A stretch of DNA of 64,000 nt from Sciurus carolinensis. Taxonomy: Eukaryota > Chordata > Mammalia > Rodentia > Sciuridae. This document shows, in pieces, positions 22,633-34,920 of the stretch (position 1 is its first letter; every line of letters begins with the position of its first letter). The DNA lies in assembly GCF_902686445.1 (NCBI RefSeq), contig NC_062224.1:20625123-20689122 (forward strand), in the 5' to 3' direction. The translations under genes and the position numbers were made by a program. The notes below the pieces were generated by a model. That model ran no database searches and was not told the DNA's origin. It was given only the letters and a program-made list of their open reading frames with translations.

Positions 22633-23490
22633 GTAGCAAAGATTTTTCTCCCATTCTGTAGGTTCTTTTTTTATGCTCTTGTTTACTCTCATGTGCAGAT
22701 TTTAAATTTGATACCATCCAACTTACTGATCTTTGATTTTTATTTCATGAGCTTTATAGGAATGTACTAAAGAATTTGGTACCTGTGCCAAATGTTGGAG
22801 TATTGAGTCTATGTTTTCTTCTAGAGGTTGCAATTTCTGGTCTAATTCCTACATCTTTGGATCCACTTTGAGTTGATTTTTATGCTGGGTGAGAGATAGG
22901 AATCTAATTTCATTCTTATAACATCTAGTTTTCTCAGCACAATTTGTTAAAAAGGCCATCTTTTCTCCAACATATATTTTTGGCACCTTTGTTGAAATGA
23001 GCAAGATTGATAAACCCTTAGCTAAAACCACAAGGAGAGAGGAGACTAAATCAACACAATTAGAGATGAAAACAGTGATATCACCAGATATTTCTGAAAT
23101 CCAGAGGATCATTAGAGACTATTTTGAAAAATTATATTTAAATAAATTGGAAATTTTAGATGACATTGATGAATTTCTAGACACATATGACCTGCCCAAA
23201 TTGAAATGAAAATATAGAAAATGTAAATAGATCAATATCAAACAATGAAATTTAAGCGGCAATTAAAAAAAAAGAAAGAAAACCTTCTAACAAAGAAATG
23301 GCCAAGCCTAGATGGATTCTCAGCTGCCTTCTACCAAATCTTTAAAGAAGAACGAATGCCAATCCTCTTCAAATTATTCTGTGCAACAGAAAGGGAGGGA
23401 ACACTCCCAAATTTATTCTAGAAGTCAGTAGCACCCTGTTGCACAAACCAGACAAAAACACATCAAGGAAAGAAATAATCTTGACTTTTA

Positions 23491-23937
23491 AAGAAGTCTT
23501 GTTCCCCTTATTTTTGCTGCATGAATGAATTAATTTTCATTTTCAATTATTCTCTTATCTTCTTCACATATGGAGAAATATTTTCACTTGAGAACATACA
23601 AGATTTGTATATAGAGCTTCTAACAAAGAATAAACATTTAAAAACTAGAAGCTCACAATTAAAAGACTGAGCATAGATGTTATAAAATAAAGTGCATATC
23701 TAAGATATGTGTCTTACAATAAAGGAAGTAGGACATCTGAAGTTAGACAAAGGATGTAAAGCTTTAAATCTGGTTTTCTGGGTGAGTTACATTCCAATTT
23801 ATTCATATCTAATAGTAATCTGTTCTCAAAGGAAGAATAACTAAAATGAAATTTTCTTTCATTTTATTTTACTAAAAATTTCTAAGTTTCTGAAAGTGAC
23901 ATGAATAGACTGACAAAATAATACTAACATTAGGTTA
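23491..23937. other. Unassigned intronic sequence
   Basis: No gene or repeat recognised. Confidence 0.5.
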
Positions 23938-24035
23938 TTCAGTGTGAGGCACTGGGTTCGATTCTCAGCAACACATAAAAACAAATAAAATAAAGGTACC
24001 ATGTTCATCTACAACAAAATGTTTTTTTAAAAAGA
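23938..24035 (+). mobile_element. ID-type SINE, 3' part
   Basis: Contains the B-box region (GGGTTCGATTCTCAGCA) and the A-rich tail ending in a CATCTACAAC motif typical of squirrel ID copies. The A-box half is missing. Confidence 0.8.
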
Positions 24036-24964
24036 AGTAATTGGAGGGAGCAGAGTAGGGAGGAATGAGTAAAGGGAATTATCTTCTGGCTGAAAGATTT
24101 TAAAATTAAAAATTCTTTGAAGCGTAGGGGTTTCCCTCCATGGCTCCTGTGGGAGCCATTCAGAACAGTTAGCTATGTATGAGGAGGGACACAGACTAAG
24201 GTAGCTCCAGACAGACTGTGAAGATGCCCCAAGGGATAGATGAGTATAGGAAGAAGTGAGAAAGCATCACTTGCTTATTCTCATGTTTTCAAGGTCCTCA
24301 CTTTTTTTTATGAGATTTCAAACCTATGAGTGATGGGAATGACAAAAATGTAGGGTCTTGAAAGCTAAGGTATCTGACTGCACAGTTTCTGAGAATTAGC
24401 TAGAAACATGATAGCACACAAATAGTCTCTGAACTAATGTGAGTCTCTATGGTATATTCCACACCAATATTTCCTTAATTAATGAAATTACAGAGTAAAT
24501 TTATATTTGTTAAGAACCAAATGACTTCTGATATTTCCTGTGTCATTAAACATGATTTAAAATAATAAAAATGTCTCCAGTGAGACAGTCTAAATCTTAA
24601 TCTCAGAAAGCCCACAGTGGCACTTAATGAGTTATTAAACAGGAAAAGAGAAAGTCAAGTCATTCACAAAACTATTTTTTTAATTTCTGAAAGTGCCAGT
24701 ACCAGAGTTCTAAAACATCAATTTAATCCATCATCCTTTAAAAATTTGTCTTAAACATGTCATTTTTAATAAGACATTTAGTTTTTTTTTTAGTATATGA
24801 GAAGCACAGATGCATGAGGAAAGACTCAGCTATTTTCCAATTTGCCACTAAAGCTAAGTAACTTTTTTTGGATTTGGAATTTTCTCAGCTTCCTGTGCAA
24901 ACAGTGTACTCACTGACAGGAAGAAAGACCTTCCTCATATGCATGAATCCCTTTTCTCTCTTTT
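24036..24964. other. Unassigned intronic sequence
   Basis: No gene or repeat recognised. Confidence 0.5.
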
Positions 24965-25365
24965 TCAATTATTATTTTTATTTGTTGTTTTTAGATATAC
25001 ATGACAGTAGAGCTTATTTTGATATATTATACACACATGGAGTACAACCCATTCTAATTACGATCCCATTCTTGTGATGGTACATAATGTGGAGTTATAC
25101 TGGTTGTGTATTCATAAAATGAATGTAGGAAAGTGATGTCCAATTCATTCTACTGTCTTTCCTATTCCCATCCCTTCTCCCTTCCCATCATTCTACTTTG
25201 TCTGATCCACTGAACTTCTACCTTTCCCCTTCCTATCCTCCCTTGCTGAAGGTTAGCAACCACATATCAGAGAGAACATTTAGCCATGGGTTTTGGGGGG
25301 ACTAGCTTATTTCACTTTGCATGATAGTCTCCAGTTCCACCCATTTACCTGCAATGAATCCCTTC
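24965..25365 (-). mobile_element. L1 3'-end fragment
   Basis: T-rich start, then a pyrimidine-rich 3'UTR (CCCTTCTCCCTTCCC region), then the reverse of the ORF2 end (TTATTTCACTTTGCATGATA). The 5' part is truncated. The 3'UTR is of the type seen at 29395, different from that at 21296. Confidence 0.8.
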
Positions 25366-25635
25366 TCTCTAGTGAATAACGTGGCTCTTAAGAAATGCTG
25401 CTATGAGTAATTCTACATCTGAAGGTATTCTACATCTCAGAGTACGCAGACAGAGAAGAAGAGAAACCACGGTGAGCTCAGCAAAATTGGTTGCCAGGAA
25501 TCTACATCATTGCCATGTGGCAAGCTGTTCAATTTCTAGTCAAATGCAATATCCACAAGTATGTGTTTGTAAGATACTTTATGTTGTATTGTTTTGGCTG
25601 AGGTAGGCAACTGCCTAAGACCATTTTGAAATTAC

Positions 25636-25717
25636 TTCATGGTAGCTCAGCAATAAACTGCCCCTGGGTTCAATTCCCAGTACCATCCCCCTCAATAAAA
25701 CAAAACAAAACAAAACA
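25636..25717 (+). mobile_element. ID-type SINE fragment
   Basis: TAGCTCAGCAATAAACTGCC, then GGGTTCAATTCCCAGTACC, then a CAAAA-repeat tail. The central anticodon-arm region is deleted. Confidence 0.8.
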
Positions 25718-25750
25718 CTATGGGTCATGATGGGTCATGCCTTGGGACTT

Positions 25751-26147
25751 TGCTATGGTTTGAATATTGTTTGAGAGTGTCCCCCAAAGGTTTATGTCTT
25801 GGAAGCTTGGTCTCCAGTGAGGGTAAATGGGAGGGAGGTGTAGAACCTCGTGGGAGTCCTAAGGTAATTGGGGTGCTGCCTTTAGGAAGTTTTAGAGCAG
25901 TTCTCATGGGACCCAGAGTTATTTCTGAGAATGGGTTGTTATTAAGAGAATAATAGATAATAAAGAGCCCCATGTTGAGCTCTGGTTTCCTTTTTTGAGA
26001 TGTGATGTCCTATGCCCTGGGACCCTTGCCCGTGGTAGCACTATGCCGTTTGAATTTTCAGCCTCCAAAACTGTGAGACAAATAAATTACTTTTCTCTAT
26101 AAAGTCATCCTGCCTCAGATATTTTGTTATAGTAACAGACTAACACA
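25751..26147 (+). mobile_element. Solitary MaLR-type LTR
   Basis: Starts TGCTATGGTTTGAAT and ends AGACTAACACA, so it has TG...CA ends, over about 397 bp. It has the MaLR features GTCCCCCAAAGG near the start and an AATAAA-like signal (AATAAATTAC) followed by CTCAGATATTTTGTTATAG near the end. No internal retroviral genes are present. Confidence 0.85.
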
Positions 26148-27318
26148 GATATTAACCACCATTCATTTGTGCAGGAGTAAATCCAAGCAGACTTTTAGTA
26201 GAGTGTTATCAATGTCCATAGGCATTTACCTAGCCACCTAAGAATGAATGCTATTATTTTGCAGCTTTCATAAATGAGAGCTAACTAATACCTTGTTTAA
26301 TGATCTGTTAAGGCAGATTGGTCTATCCTAAGTCCATAAGGTCAAGTAATGGCACTTCAGGCATTTGCTAAAGCTCCATTTAAAATTCTCTGCCACCTAT
26401 GGTTGTCACAAGTTAAGCTAAAAGAGACAATCTTCAATATATTACAAGCTCATGCTTTTTCATACCTAGCTACAGACTTGCTTTTATAAAAAGTTAAGTT
26501 CTTACTATATTTCATGTATCCTTAGAAAAATATATAAAACAAATATAAATATCTCCCTTTCACTTTTTAAAATTTACTGGGAAACAAACTAAAACATAAA
26601 AAATAAACCTTCCCACAAACTGTAAATATTTGGTGCTAATGAGCACAGCAGAGAAAACTGCTACGGGTTGTACCCAGAGCAAGGAGAGCTGAATAATGCA
26701 TGAAATGACAAATCCCAGTCCAGAGCCAGAAAACGCTTTTCATAGCTTACTTAAATATTCATCTTAAACACAGTACAAAAAAAGTGCTTTGTCTTTTTCT
26801 TGATTAGCCTTAGAAAAAGGAAAAGTTAATGTGTTTTCAAAAACATTATTATAGGGAATAGGAAAATATTTTTTCAGCATTGTTTTAAAATCTCTTCTAC
26901 CCCCTTTCATTTAAATCGCTTCTTCATGTTGCCTTCTGAAGATATCCTGGCTTGTCTGAGCCTAGACTGGGGTTTAAAAATAGACAGACAAAAAAACTAG
27001 CTTAGCAGGTATCCATGCAAGTGTAAGATGTCTGTTTAGATCCACCTGACATTGTTCATGTGGTAAGTCAAAGTTATCTCTGGTAACAGAAGCAAACACC
27101 TTTCTATAAATGAATCCTCTTTGTTTTTGCCTATTTCAGTTCTTTTTTCTCCCTTATGATTGATACTGAACTAGCAAAAACTGATTCCACTCTTCTTTCT
27201 TTCTCCAAAGAGAAACACTTTCAGGTTCAGATAAATTGCATTCATGGATGGCCTGCCAATAAGGGACCCTGCTGTCTGGAGAAAATGAAAGGGCATAATA
27301 AAGACAACTTAACGTCTG
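26148..27318. other. Unassigned intronic sequence
   Basis: No gene or repeat recognised. Confidence 0.5.
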
Positions 27319-27415
27319 TCTGGGGCTGGGGTGTGCCTCAGTGGTAGAGCACGTGCTTAACATGTGTAAGGCCCTGCATTCAATCTCTAGCACTATAAAT
27401 AACTAAACCAACCAA
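27319..27415 (+). mobile_element. ID-type SINE
   Basis: GGGGCTGGGGTGTGCCTCAG (A-box half), AGAGCACGTGCTTAACATG (arm), GCATTCAATCTCTAGCAC (B-box), then an A-rich tail. Confidence 0.85.
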
Positions 27416-29394
27416 CAAATAAAATTTGGTTTGCTTTGGATCATCACCAATGCTGGTGATTCTAAACTATGTCAGTGCTAAAATACTCAAAGAAAGGACA
27501 GAGCATTCTACCCTGACCCCACCCCAACTTTGTACACCTTTGTGTTCTACTGGGTTAATAATCAAAGGTCTTTTCCTTGTTTTCCTTTGGATTGTTATGA
27601 TACTCTTTGACTGCATGACTTTAAATGTGGGAAGAGAACACCAGAGAAAGAAGTCAGAGATTTGATAAAAGTTAATGCAGCTTTTAAGTTCCCATTCCAG
27701 ACTAAAGACTACCATTTCTAGAGATACAATGAGATCCTCTGTCTGTTTCATGTTTGCTTTAATTTTCAGTGCTCTAGGAATTCTATAAACACTATGATCA
27801 ATCTGCACCGGACCAGGTGACAGAGAAAGAGATGTTCAATATTTCTACTATGGCTGGATGGAAATGCTGGAATAAAACAAAAACTCGGGTCTTTCTTGCC
27901 AATCCTACATTCAGGGAAATATAACAGTCATTTTATACAAATAATTTCCTTAGAATTTATTTCCTGCCTAGAGGGATATGACTTACTTTTACCTTTTAAA
28001 AAAATCTTTAAATGAAAAATGAAATTCTTATGAAAATGGTCTATGGCATTCAAGAGACATTATCCCTTAGCTAAGGCTACTTTGATAACCAGCTTACTCT
28101 GGTTCAGATCCTCCTACAGCTTGACTTTGTAACTTTCATGTTAATTCTGTGACCTTTCCCACATGGTTCCCTTCATGTTTAATATTAGTTCCTGTGGTAT
28201 GCAAACCCAAATTCCAAACTAATATATTTACATTCATTCAAATTATATTTACTATTTCCAACTTTTCAGGTGAGATATATTAAACCATTGTATAGATGAG
28301 AAGGCTAATTCTTAGATGTTATTTTATTCTTCTCAGTATAAAGAGATAGAAGTGAAATTCAAATTTGGTTTGTCAGGATTTGTGCATTTCTTCTTTATCT
28401 TGTTCCCAGAAAGCTTGGAAGTCCTTAATCAGAGCAACAGGCTGCTTGACTCTTCAGGAATACCAACTAAGAACATATCTTGTGGCTCCCTTCACTAACA
28501 TGGGCAAAGTGCAGCACTAATCCAAAGCTCATCCTTCTTTCAAGTTGCTCACATTTTTGGGGATGCTGATTGTTCAGTTTATAAACAATATTATAACCAG
28601 CTAAATTTAAGCAATATGGAAAATAAAATCCAGAATAGTAAAGCCATATGGTTCATAATAGGATAAGAATAATTCAGCTCATTAAATTAGAAATAGTTTC
28701 CAGTCAATTTAAGTTCTTAGTGGAGTAATTCTTCACTGCAATGACTTCTAGAGTCACATAGTTAGAGAGAAAATAGTTTTAGTTCCAGTCCTTAAAATAA
28801 ACAAGAGATGAGGAAGTAAACTAGTTTCTCAAATTCCACTCTTAAGATTATCTGTGAACAAGCTAATAGTTTCCTTAAGTCAGTTTCTATTTCTGCTTTT
28901 TAATATTTTAAAGGAAGTTTTATATTGCTATCTTAAAGAAAAATAAATAGATAACAATTTTCATAAATGGAAAACAACTATAAAATATAAAAAGTAAAAC
29001 AAAGATAATGAATCTTTCATAAGAAAGCAAATTGCAGTGAAAAGCTCTGAACCTGAAGCCCGATCTGCTCTTTGTTCCAAAAGATCATCAACTACCAGAC
29101 AGGTGATAAGACCTACTAGTTCTGTCTTTCTCCTGGAAATAATCAGAAGGAGTGAAAGAGAATCAGAATGGAAGTAATTTTACCACTTTAGATTCAGTGC
29201 TATTTAATACTGTGCTCAAATTCTACCAAATGTCCTTCACATAATACAGGGTTATGTGTTCCAGACACTTGGGGACACAGTGAGGCAGTACACAGTAATT
29301 CAGAGAATGTGAATACATTGTGTGGTGAGAACTATGGGAAATAGTTACCAGGTTGCATCTGACATTTTCATTCATTCACTCATCTACTAATGTG
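27416..29394. other. Unassigned intronic sequence
   Basis: About 2 kb in which I recognise no gene or repeat. Confidence 0.5.
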
Positions 29395-30432
29395 TTTTTT
29401 ATTTATTCTAATTAATTATTCAAGGTAGTATAATGCATTTTGGCACATCATACATAAATGGAGTATAACTTCTCATTCTTCTGGTTGTGCATGGTATAGA
29501 GTTACACCAGTCATGTCATCATGTATGCACACAGGGTAATAATGTCCAATTCATTCTACTGTCCTTCCTACCTCCACACCCACTTCCCTCCCTTTATTCC
29601 CCTCTGTCTAATCCAATTTACCTCTCTTCTTCCCTAGCACCCCCACTTATTATGAAATAGCATCCACATATCAAAGAAAACATTTGGTCTTTGATTCTTT
29701 GGGATTGGCTTATTTCACTTAGCATGATATTCTCCAGCTCCATCATTTACCAGCAAATGCCATAATTTCATTCTTCTTTAAGGCTGAGTAATATTCCATT
29801 GTGTATATATACCACAGTTTCTTTATCCATTCATCTGTTGAAGGGCACCTAGGTTGGTTCCATAGTTTAGCTATTGTGAGTTGAGCTGCTATAAACATTG
29901 ATATTTATATCACTGTAGTATGCTGATTCTAAGTTCTTTGGGTATAGAGCAAGGAGTGGGATAGCTGGGTCAAATGGTGGTTCCATTCCAAGTTTTCTGA
30001 GGAATCTCCATACTGCTTTCCATACTGCTTATCAATTTGCAATCTCACCAGCAGTATATGAGTATACCTTTTCTCCAATTCCTTCCCAACATTTATTGTT
30101 GCTTGTATTCTTAATAATTGCCATTCTAACTGGAATGAGATGAAATATTACCATAGTTTGTATTTGCATTTCTCTAATTGGAAAGAGATGTTGAACATTT
30201 TTTCATGTATTTGTTGATGGATTGTATTTCTTCTGTGAAGTGTCTATTTAGTTCCTTAGCCCATTTATCGATTGGTTTATTTGTTTGTTTGTTTGTTTGT
30301 TTTAGTGTTAAGTTCTTAAGTTCTTTATATACCCTGGAGATTTATGCGCTATTTGAGGTGCTTGTGGTAAAGATTTTCTCCCATTCTGTAGGTTCTCTAT
30401 TCACACTGTTGATTGTTTCCTTTGCTGAGAAG
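29395..30432 (-). mobile_element. L1 copy, 5'-truncated
   Basis: Minus-strand L1 3' end: a 3'UTR, then reverse ORF2 C-terminus with TTATTTCACTTAGCATGATA, CCATTGTGTATATATACCAC and GGTTGGTTCCATAG landmarks. It ends near 30432 at the SAKETISN region of ORF2. A TTTG repeat at about 30281-30301 is internal. Confidence 0.88.
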
Positions 30433-31057
30433 AAGCATTTTAAACACCTTTCATGGATCAGTCAGTCACTGTGTTGAGTGCTGGGAGTTCAGTGATAAGA
30501 CGCTCAAGGAGAGAGTAAATTAAAGTGAAAAAGACAAATAAATAAGAAAACTATAAAGCAGCCAAAGTATGACAATAGAGACCCCAACAGATACAAAGTA
30601 TTAGACTATGGGGTGAGAGGTAATTTTCAAAACACTGCAGTGGACCTATTCTTTCAGAATTTCTAGAAGGGTTATAGTATACTAAATGCTGTCATTGATT
30701 TTTTTTTATCTTCTTTGGTGAGTATGTTGAAAATAAGGAACAGAAAATAAGGGATGGAAATATGGAAGGTATGTGAACAGTATAAGGACACAGGAGCAAA
30801 ACATGTTGTGATGTGAATCAGTAAAGGGAGAGCCAGAAAGAACGTTTTAGATTATCGCAGCCTTTCCTTTATAATGAAGACAGGCCTTGATTTCCTAGAT
30901 ATGAGGCCAAATTAAGGTTTAAATTGGACCTCCTTAAATTCAGTCCAATATTTTTTTGTAATTTATTGTGTATATAACAAAGAAATCTTGAGAGTCAAGA
31001 ATATTCACATTTGTTTCAAAAAGATAATCTGGAGCATTCTCTATAATTAAGTACCAA
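30433..31057. other. Unassigned; possible old repeat at its start
   Basis: 30440-30600 resembles an old mammalian repeat (CACTGTGTTGAGTGCTGGGA followed by AAATAAATAAGAAAAC), family not assigned. The rest is unrecognised. Confidence 0.4.
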
Positions 31058-31128
31058 AAAGAAGGAAGGAAGGAGGGGAGGAAGGATAGGATAGGGGAGG
31101 GGAGGGGAGGAAAAGAGAAAGGGAACAG
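31058..31128 (+). repeat. Purine-rich simple repeat
   Basis: Irregular GGAA/GGGGA tract. Similar purine-rich sequence resumes after the L1 at 31131-31506. Confidence 0.85.
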
Positions 31129-31130
31129 AG

Positions 31131-31506
31131 GTACACAGTTGAATATTATTCAGCCATAAAGAAAAGTAAAATTAAGGCATTTGCAGGTAAATGGATGGAG
31201 TTGGAGAATATCATGCTAAGTGAAATAAGCCAATCCCAAAAAACCAACCTTCAAATGATTTCTCTGATAAGTGAATGATGATACAAATGGGGGGTGGGGG
31301 GAGGCAAAAATGGAGGAAGGATGGGTTGTATAGAGGAAAATGAGGGTGGGGAGCGGGTGGGGGGAAGGAAAGATAATAGAATGAGACAAGCATCACTACC
31401 CTATGTACATGTATGATTATGCAAATGGTGTGACTCTACTTCATGTACAACCAGAGAAATGAAAGTTGTATTCCATATGTGTACAACGAATCAAAATTTT
31501 AAAAAA
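31131..31506 (+). mobile_element. L1 3'-end fragment
   Basis: Starts in the last ORF2 codons (TTGAATATTATTCAGCCATA) and continues through the G-rich 3'UTR to an A-rich end. It sits inside a purine-rich tract. Confidence 0.9.
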
Positions 31507-32490
31507 GCAGAGGGCAAGGGAGGGAGAGAAACACAGGAAAGGAAAAGAAAGGAGAAATAGAGGTTCCTATGTGCTGTAATTATCACATTTTTAAAAAGGT
31601 TGAAAGGGTAGCTGTTTAAAGACAAATATGTTTCTGAAGAATATCATGATATCTAAAATAAACCATTATATAACACAGAGTCATATTCAAAGACTTTTAC
31701 TGAGAAACACTTATTGCCAAATTAGTATGAATGACTTACCATGGTTTATCAAAACAGCTTTAAAGATAATTCATACGAAGGGTTTTTTCTATAGGGTTAC
31801 AGCCTAATCCTGCTGGAGAATTCTGTTTTCTCCTAAGCCCTTTGGTACAATATCACTGAGATTTTGTTTAAACTTAGAAACTGGAGGCAAGAAAAAAGTC
31901 TTGAATAATTTCAAGCTGACCCCAGCCTCTGTAGGTAGTTAGTTTTATTGCCTCATTCTTAGAGTACTTAATTTTGAAACAAAGTCTAAGGGAATTTACA
32001 GTATTCTTCATTTTCAAGATTGATCATCACTGAAGCACACTAGTTAAGGAGGAAAGCCAAGAAAGTATTTTTTTGAACTTTTCTCATAGAACTGATCAGC
32101 AGGATTACACTGGAGCATGGAAATTGGGAATGCAGGCAAGTAGTTTTTGTCAAACAAGCATATAGCTGAATTCTCCTATATAGGATTCTATGGTAAGTCA
32201 GACATGAATCAATATTTCAGCCGTTTTTAGCTACTAAATACTATGTAACATTCTAACATTCTTTTTGCAGAACTAACCCTTTCCATAATTGATGACATTT
32301 TATTAAAGCATCAAAGAGTTCTGTTGTATTAAAGATTTTCCCAGAGACTTTAAAATAATTGCCTTGAAATTGAAAAATAAATATCATGTTGCTATCCAAA
32401 TTCTTGAAATTAAACCATTTAAGTGGCCAACCTAGCTTACAAACATGCGAAACCAATTCGATTTGTCCAAAGGAATGAAAGACTAATCAA
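31507..32490. other. GPR158 intron, unassigned
   Basis: No gene or repeat recognised beyond the purine-rich start. Confidence 0.5.
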
Positions 32491-32496
32491 ATATAC

Positions 32497-32606
32497 CTGT
32501 GAAGCTTGAGAGTGACAGTTCCATAAACAGTGGCAAAACCAAGGAGACGGACCCATCTTAGGAGAATACAGCGAAACATACTTGGCTCAAAGTACAAAAT
32601 AACAAC
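32497..32606 (-). CDS. GPR158: Internal exon of GPR158 (orphan class C receptor)
   Basis: A 110-bp exon read on the minus strand from 32606 to 32497. The acceptor is strong: a pyrimidine-rich run followed by CATCCCACAG before GTTGTTATT. The donor is CTTCACAG then GTATAT. The frame is open for 36 codons plus two bases. It encodes VVILYFEPSMFRC, then LLRWVRLLGFATVYGTVTL and KLHR. This is the end of the first extracellular loop, with the cysteine at the top of helix 3, and transmembrane helix 3 of GPR158, a neuronal plasma-membrane receptor that anchors RGS-Gbeta5 complexes. The paralogue GPR179 is the main alternative; the FEPS..FRCILLRW stretch fits GPR158 better from memory. The exon length is not a multiple of three, so skipping would shift the frame. 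Nothing in it is disabling. No neighbouring exon was found in the window. Confidence 0.87.
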
Positions 32607-32640
32607 CTGTGGGATGAGAACACAGAGAAAGAGAACTTCA
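32607..32640 (-). other. Splice acceptor of the GPR158 exon
   Basis: On the minus strand, TTCTCTTTCTCTGTG and then TTCTCATCCCACAG lead into the exon. This is a typical polypyrimidine tract and AG. Confidence 0.85.
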
Positions 32641-32819
32641 GGATCAGCTGATAACCACAAAGTTAGTACTTCATAACCCGATGTTTTATACATGTGAGGT
32701 TTTATATAAGGACATGCTCATTTGAATAATTCTTTAAAATGTTCCTTTAATCAATCATTGTCCTGATTGAAAAACTACAGTCTCTGCTTCAAATTGTTTT
32801 TTGCCTTTAAATAAAATAT

Positions 32820-33060
32820 AAATTCTTTATATCCAACACTGAGGAGTTTCCATTAACCCTTTCTATGTCTTCAGTAGTCCAAACTGAACCTCTTTTCACT
32901 TCTCAGTACAGGCAAGTCAGGTGGGCTCCCATTGCCACTCTCCACCACAGTCTCACCTGTTCCCATCTACAATACCTTTCTGCTATCTGAGGTAGCCCTA
33001 AGATTCCTAAGATCTCCCCAGACTGCACCCACCTCCAAACAATTCCTCATTCCATTTTCA
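32820..33060 (+). repeat. Possible L2 fragment
   Basis: Pyrimidine-rich text with L2-like wording (CTCACCTGTTCCC, AACAATTCCTCATTCC). Weak match. Confidence 0.3.
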
Positions 33061-33074
33061 CTTCTTTTTCTTCA

Positions 33075-33265
33075 TTTGGACACCTGGGGATCAAAGTAGG
33101 GCTTCATGCACGGTAGGCGAACACCCTACCAATGAGCTACATCCCCAGCATCTTCATTTTACTTTGAGGCAGGATCTCACAGTTGGCCAGGTGGATTTTG
33201 AACAACTCTTGCCTCAGCTTCCTGAGTAGCAATGATTACAGGCATGTGTCTCTGTAGCCAGCTCA
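33075..33265 (-). mobile_element. Composite B1/ID-type SINE
   Basis: On the minus strand: CACATGCCTGTAATC, GGAAGCTGAGGCAAGAG, then the ID half GGGGATGTAGCTCATTGG and TTTGATCCCCAGGTG. Confidence 0.85.
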
Positions 33266-34508
33266 TTTTTACCTCTTAGTATTTGGATCCATTAACTCAC
33301 TAATTCCTTGCTCTCACTCCAGACTTTTCATTCAACTTTTCATTATTCAAGTAATAATTAAACATTTTGGGCATTTGTGGATGTGTTGCTGATATAAGAC
33401 ACAAAGGTAAATGCCTGTACGTAGAACCATTAAGAAATGAGTGTCCCATTCTCAGTGGTGGTGGGACTGGCGTAGCCAAGAGATAACTGCAAGGCATTCT
33501 AACACCTTTCATATGGTGCTGTTTGATTTTCAGCAAGATCTTCAGAATAAGAATTGGTTTGACCATGCCTAAAGAGCTCTGTGTAGTGCTAACAGATTAA
33601 TGCTGTTGAAAAATGCAGATCTGTATTATTCTGTTGGAGCAGCTGGCCTGAACTGATCCTGTTGAAATCAAGACTATCATACCAGAAAATATACCCACTG
33701 CTAAAACCCTGAGTATTATTTTTGTTTTTTTTTTCATACCAGGGCCACACTTATACACAGTATTTTAATTTTCCAATTCACTAGGTATGGTAAAGATACA
33801 GATCAAGATTTTCCTTCAGAATTTACCAGGAAAATGTTTAGATTCAACAAAATTTAAAAATGATATAAATCACCTTCTATTATTTACTATTTTCACAAAA
33901 CAGGTTAAATTTCTATAAATTTCCATTCTGTTTTAGCTCATATATTTTATACTTATTTCCTTAGCATGAGACTCCAACAATAATTATGAGTTCTGCAAAG
34001 CAAGTTCCATTGTTTATTAAGGAATCTAAGCTGAAAAAAAGAAAGAAAACTTAGGAGGAAAACAAACAGAGAAAACTTAGGGAGTATATATGTTCCTTTT
34101 ATGACTGAGAGAAATACAGATTAGTACTAGACTGACAGGAATCTAAAATCTAGAACACATAAAATCTCAAAAATTTCCACAAGTTATGGCTTTAGAAATT
34201 ATTCTACAACAGTGGACTCCTGAGACTGTAATAATCTTGTGAGTTACTGTAAAACTTATCGTTATACAGTAAACTATCTCTGGGTGAGCAAATTAATGAG
34301 CAAAGGTGAACAACTATAATGCAGATTATTACATATTTTTTATTTTAAAATAAAGAATTATTCATCAACTGTTTGGGAACTACTGATACACCTTCAAATT
34401 TCATCTCACAGATGAAGAATTTGAGGGCTTGAGGGAAGACTAAGTTAGAAATAATTAAAAGAATAATGGGTCAATTTTTTATAGCATTCATGGATGAGGT
34501 ATACATTT

Positions 34509-34735
34509 AAAAAGTCATAGAAGCCAGGCTCAGTGGCACATGCCTATAATCCCAGAGGCTCAGGAGGCTGAGATAGGAGGATTGAGTTCAAAGTCAGTCT
34601 CAGCAAAAGTGAGGCATTGAGCAACTCAGTGAGACACTGTCTCTCTATAAAATATAAGTAGTACTGGGGATGTGGCTCAGTGGCCTAGTACCCCTGAGTT
34701 CAATTCCCTGTGCCCCCACCAAAAAAGTCATAGAA
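34509..34735 (+). mobile_element. Composite B1/ID SINE with target-site duplication
   Basis: SINE body at 34523-34721: CAGTGGCACATGCCTATAAT, GGAGGCTGAGATAGGAGGAT, GGGGATGTGGCTCAG, then GAGTTCAATTCCCTG. It is bracketed by the 14-bp direct repeat AAAAAGTCATAGAA (34509-34522 and 34722-34735), so it is a clean retroposed insertion. Confidence 0.92.
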
Positions 34736-34799
34736 AGTGAAATCCTAGTGAATTTAATAAAATGTATTACTAGAAACAGTTCAGCAAATAATGAACAGG

Positions 34800-34920
34800 A
34801 ATTTGTACTTCAGGCAATGTGGTGGTCCTAGTTCTATTCTTTATTAGTTGTGTGACCGGGCAAATTACTTAACATTGTCTTGCTATGCCTCAGGTGACCC
34901 ATTTGTAAATACACAAAACA
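34800..34920 (+). mobile_element. MIR SINE fragment
   Basis: TTATTAGTTGTGTGACCGGG, then AAATTACTTAACATTG and CTCAGGTGACCCATTTGTAA, the MIR core and its neighbour. Confidence 0.75.

Larger units (their letters stand above)
21292..23479 (-). mobile_element. L1 copy F with inverted, deleted 5' end
   Basis: Minus-strand L1 from its 3' end (T-rich, 21292) back to the QWRKDS region of ORF2 at about 22992. There the orientation flips: 22993-23479 is plus-strand ORF2, from the IDKPLAK region to the KDTSRKE region. Compared with copy C, about 1.1 kb including the reverse transcriptase core is absent between the two parts. A near-identical 11-bp direct repeat brackets the element. A composite SINE has inserted into it at 22430-22632. 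This fits twin priming with an internal deletion. Confidence 0.85.

Noticed and set aside
25720..25973. Coding ORFs on both strands at a MaLR LTR
   Set aside because: They lie mostly within the LTR, which is non-coding. No retroviral internal domain is present.
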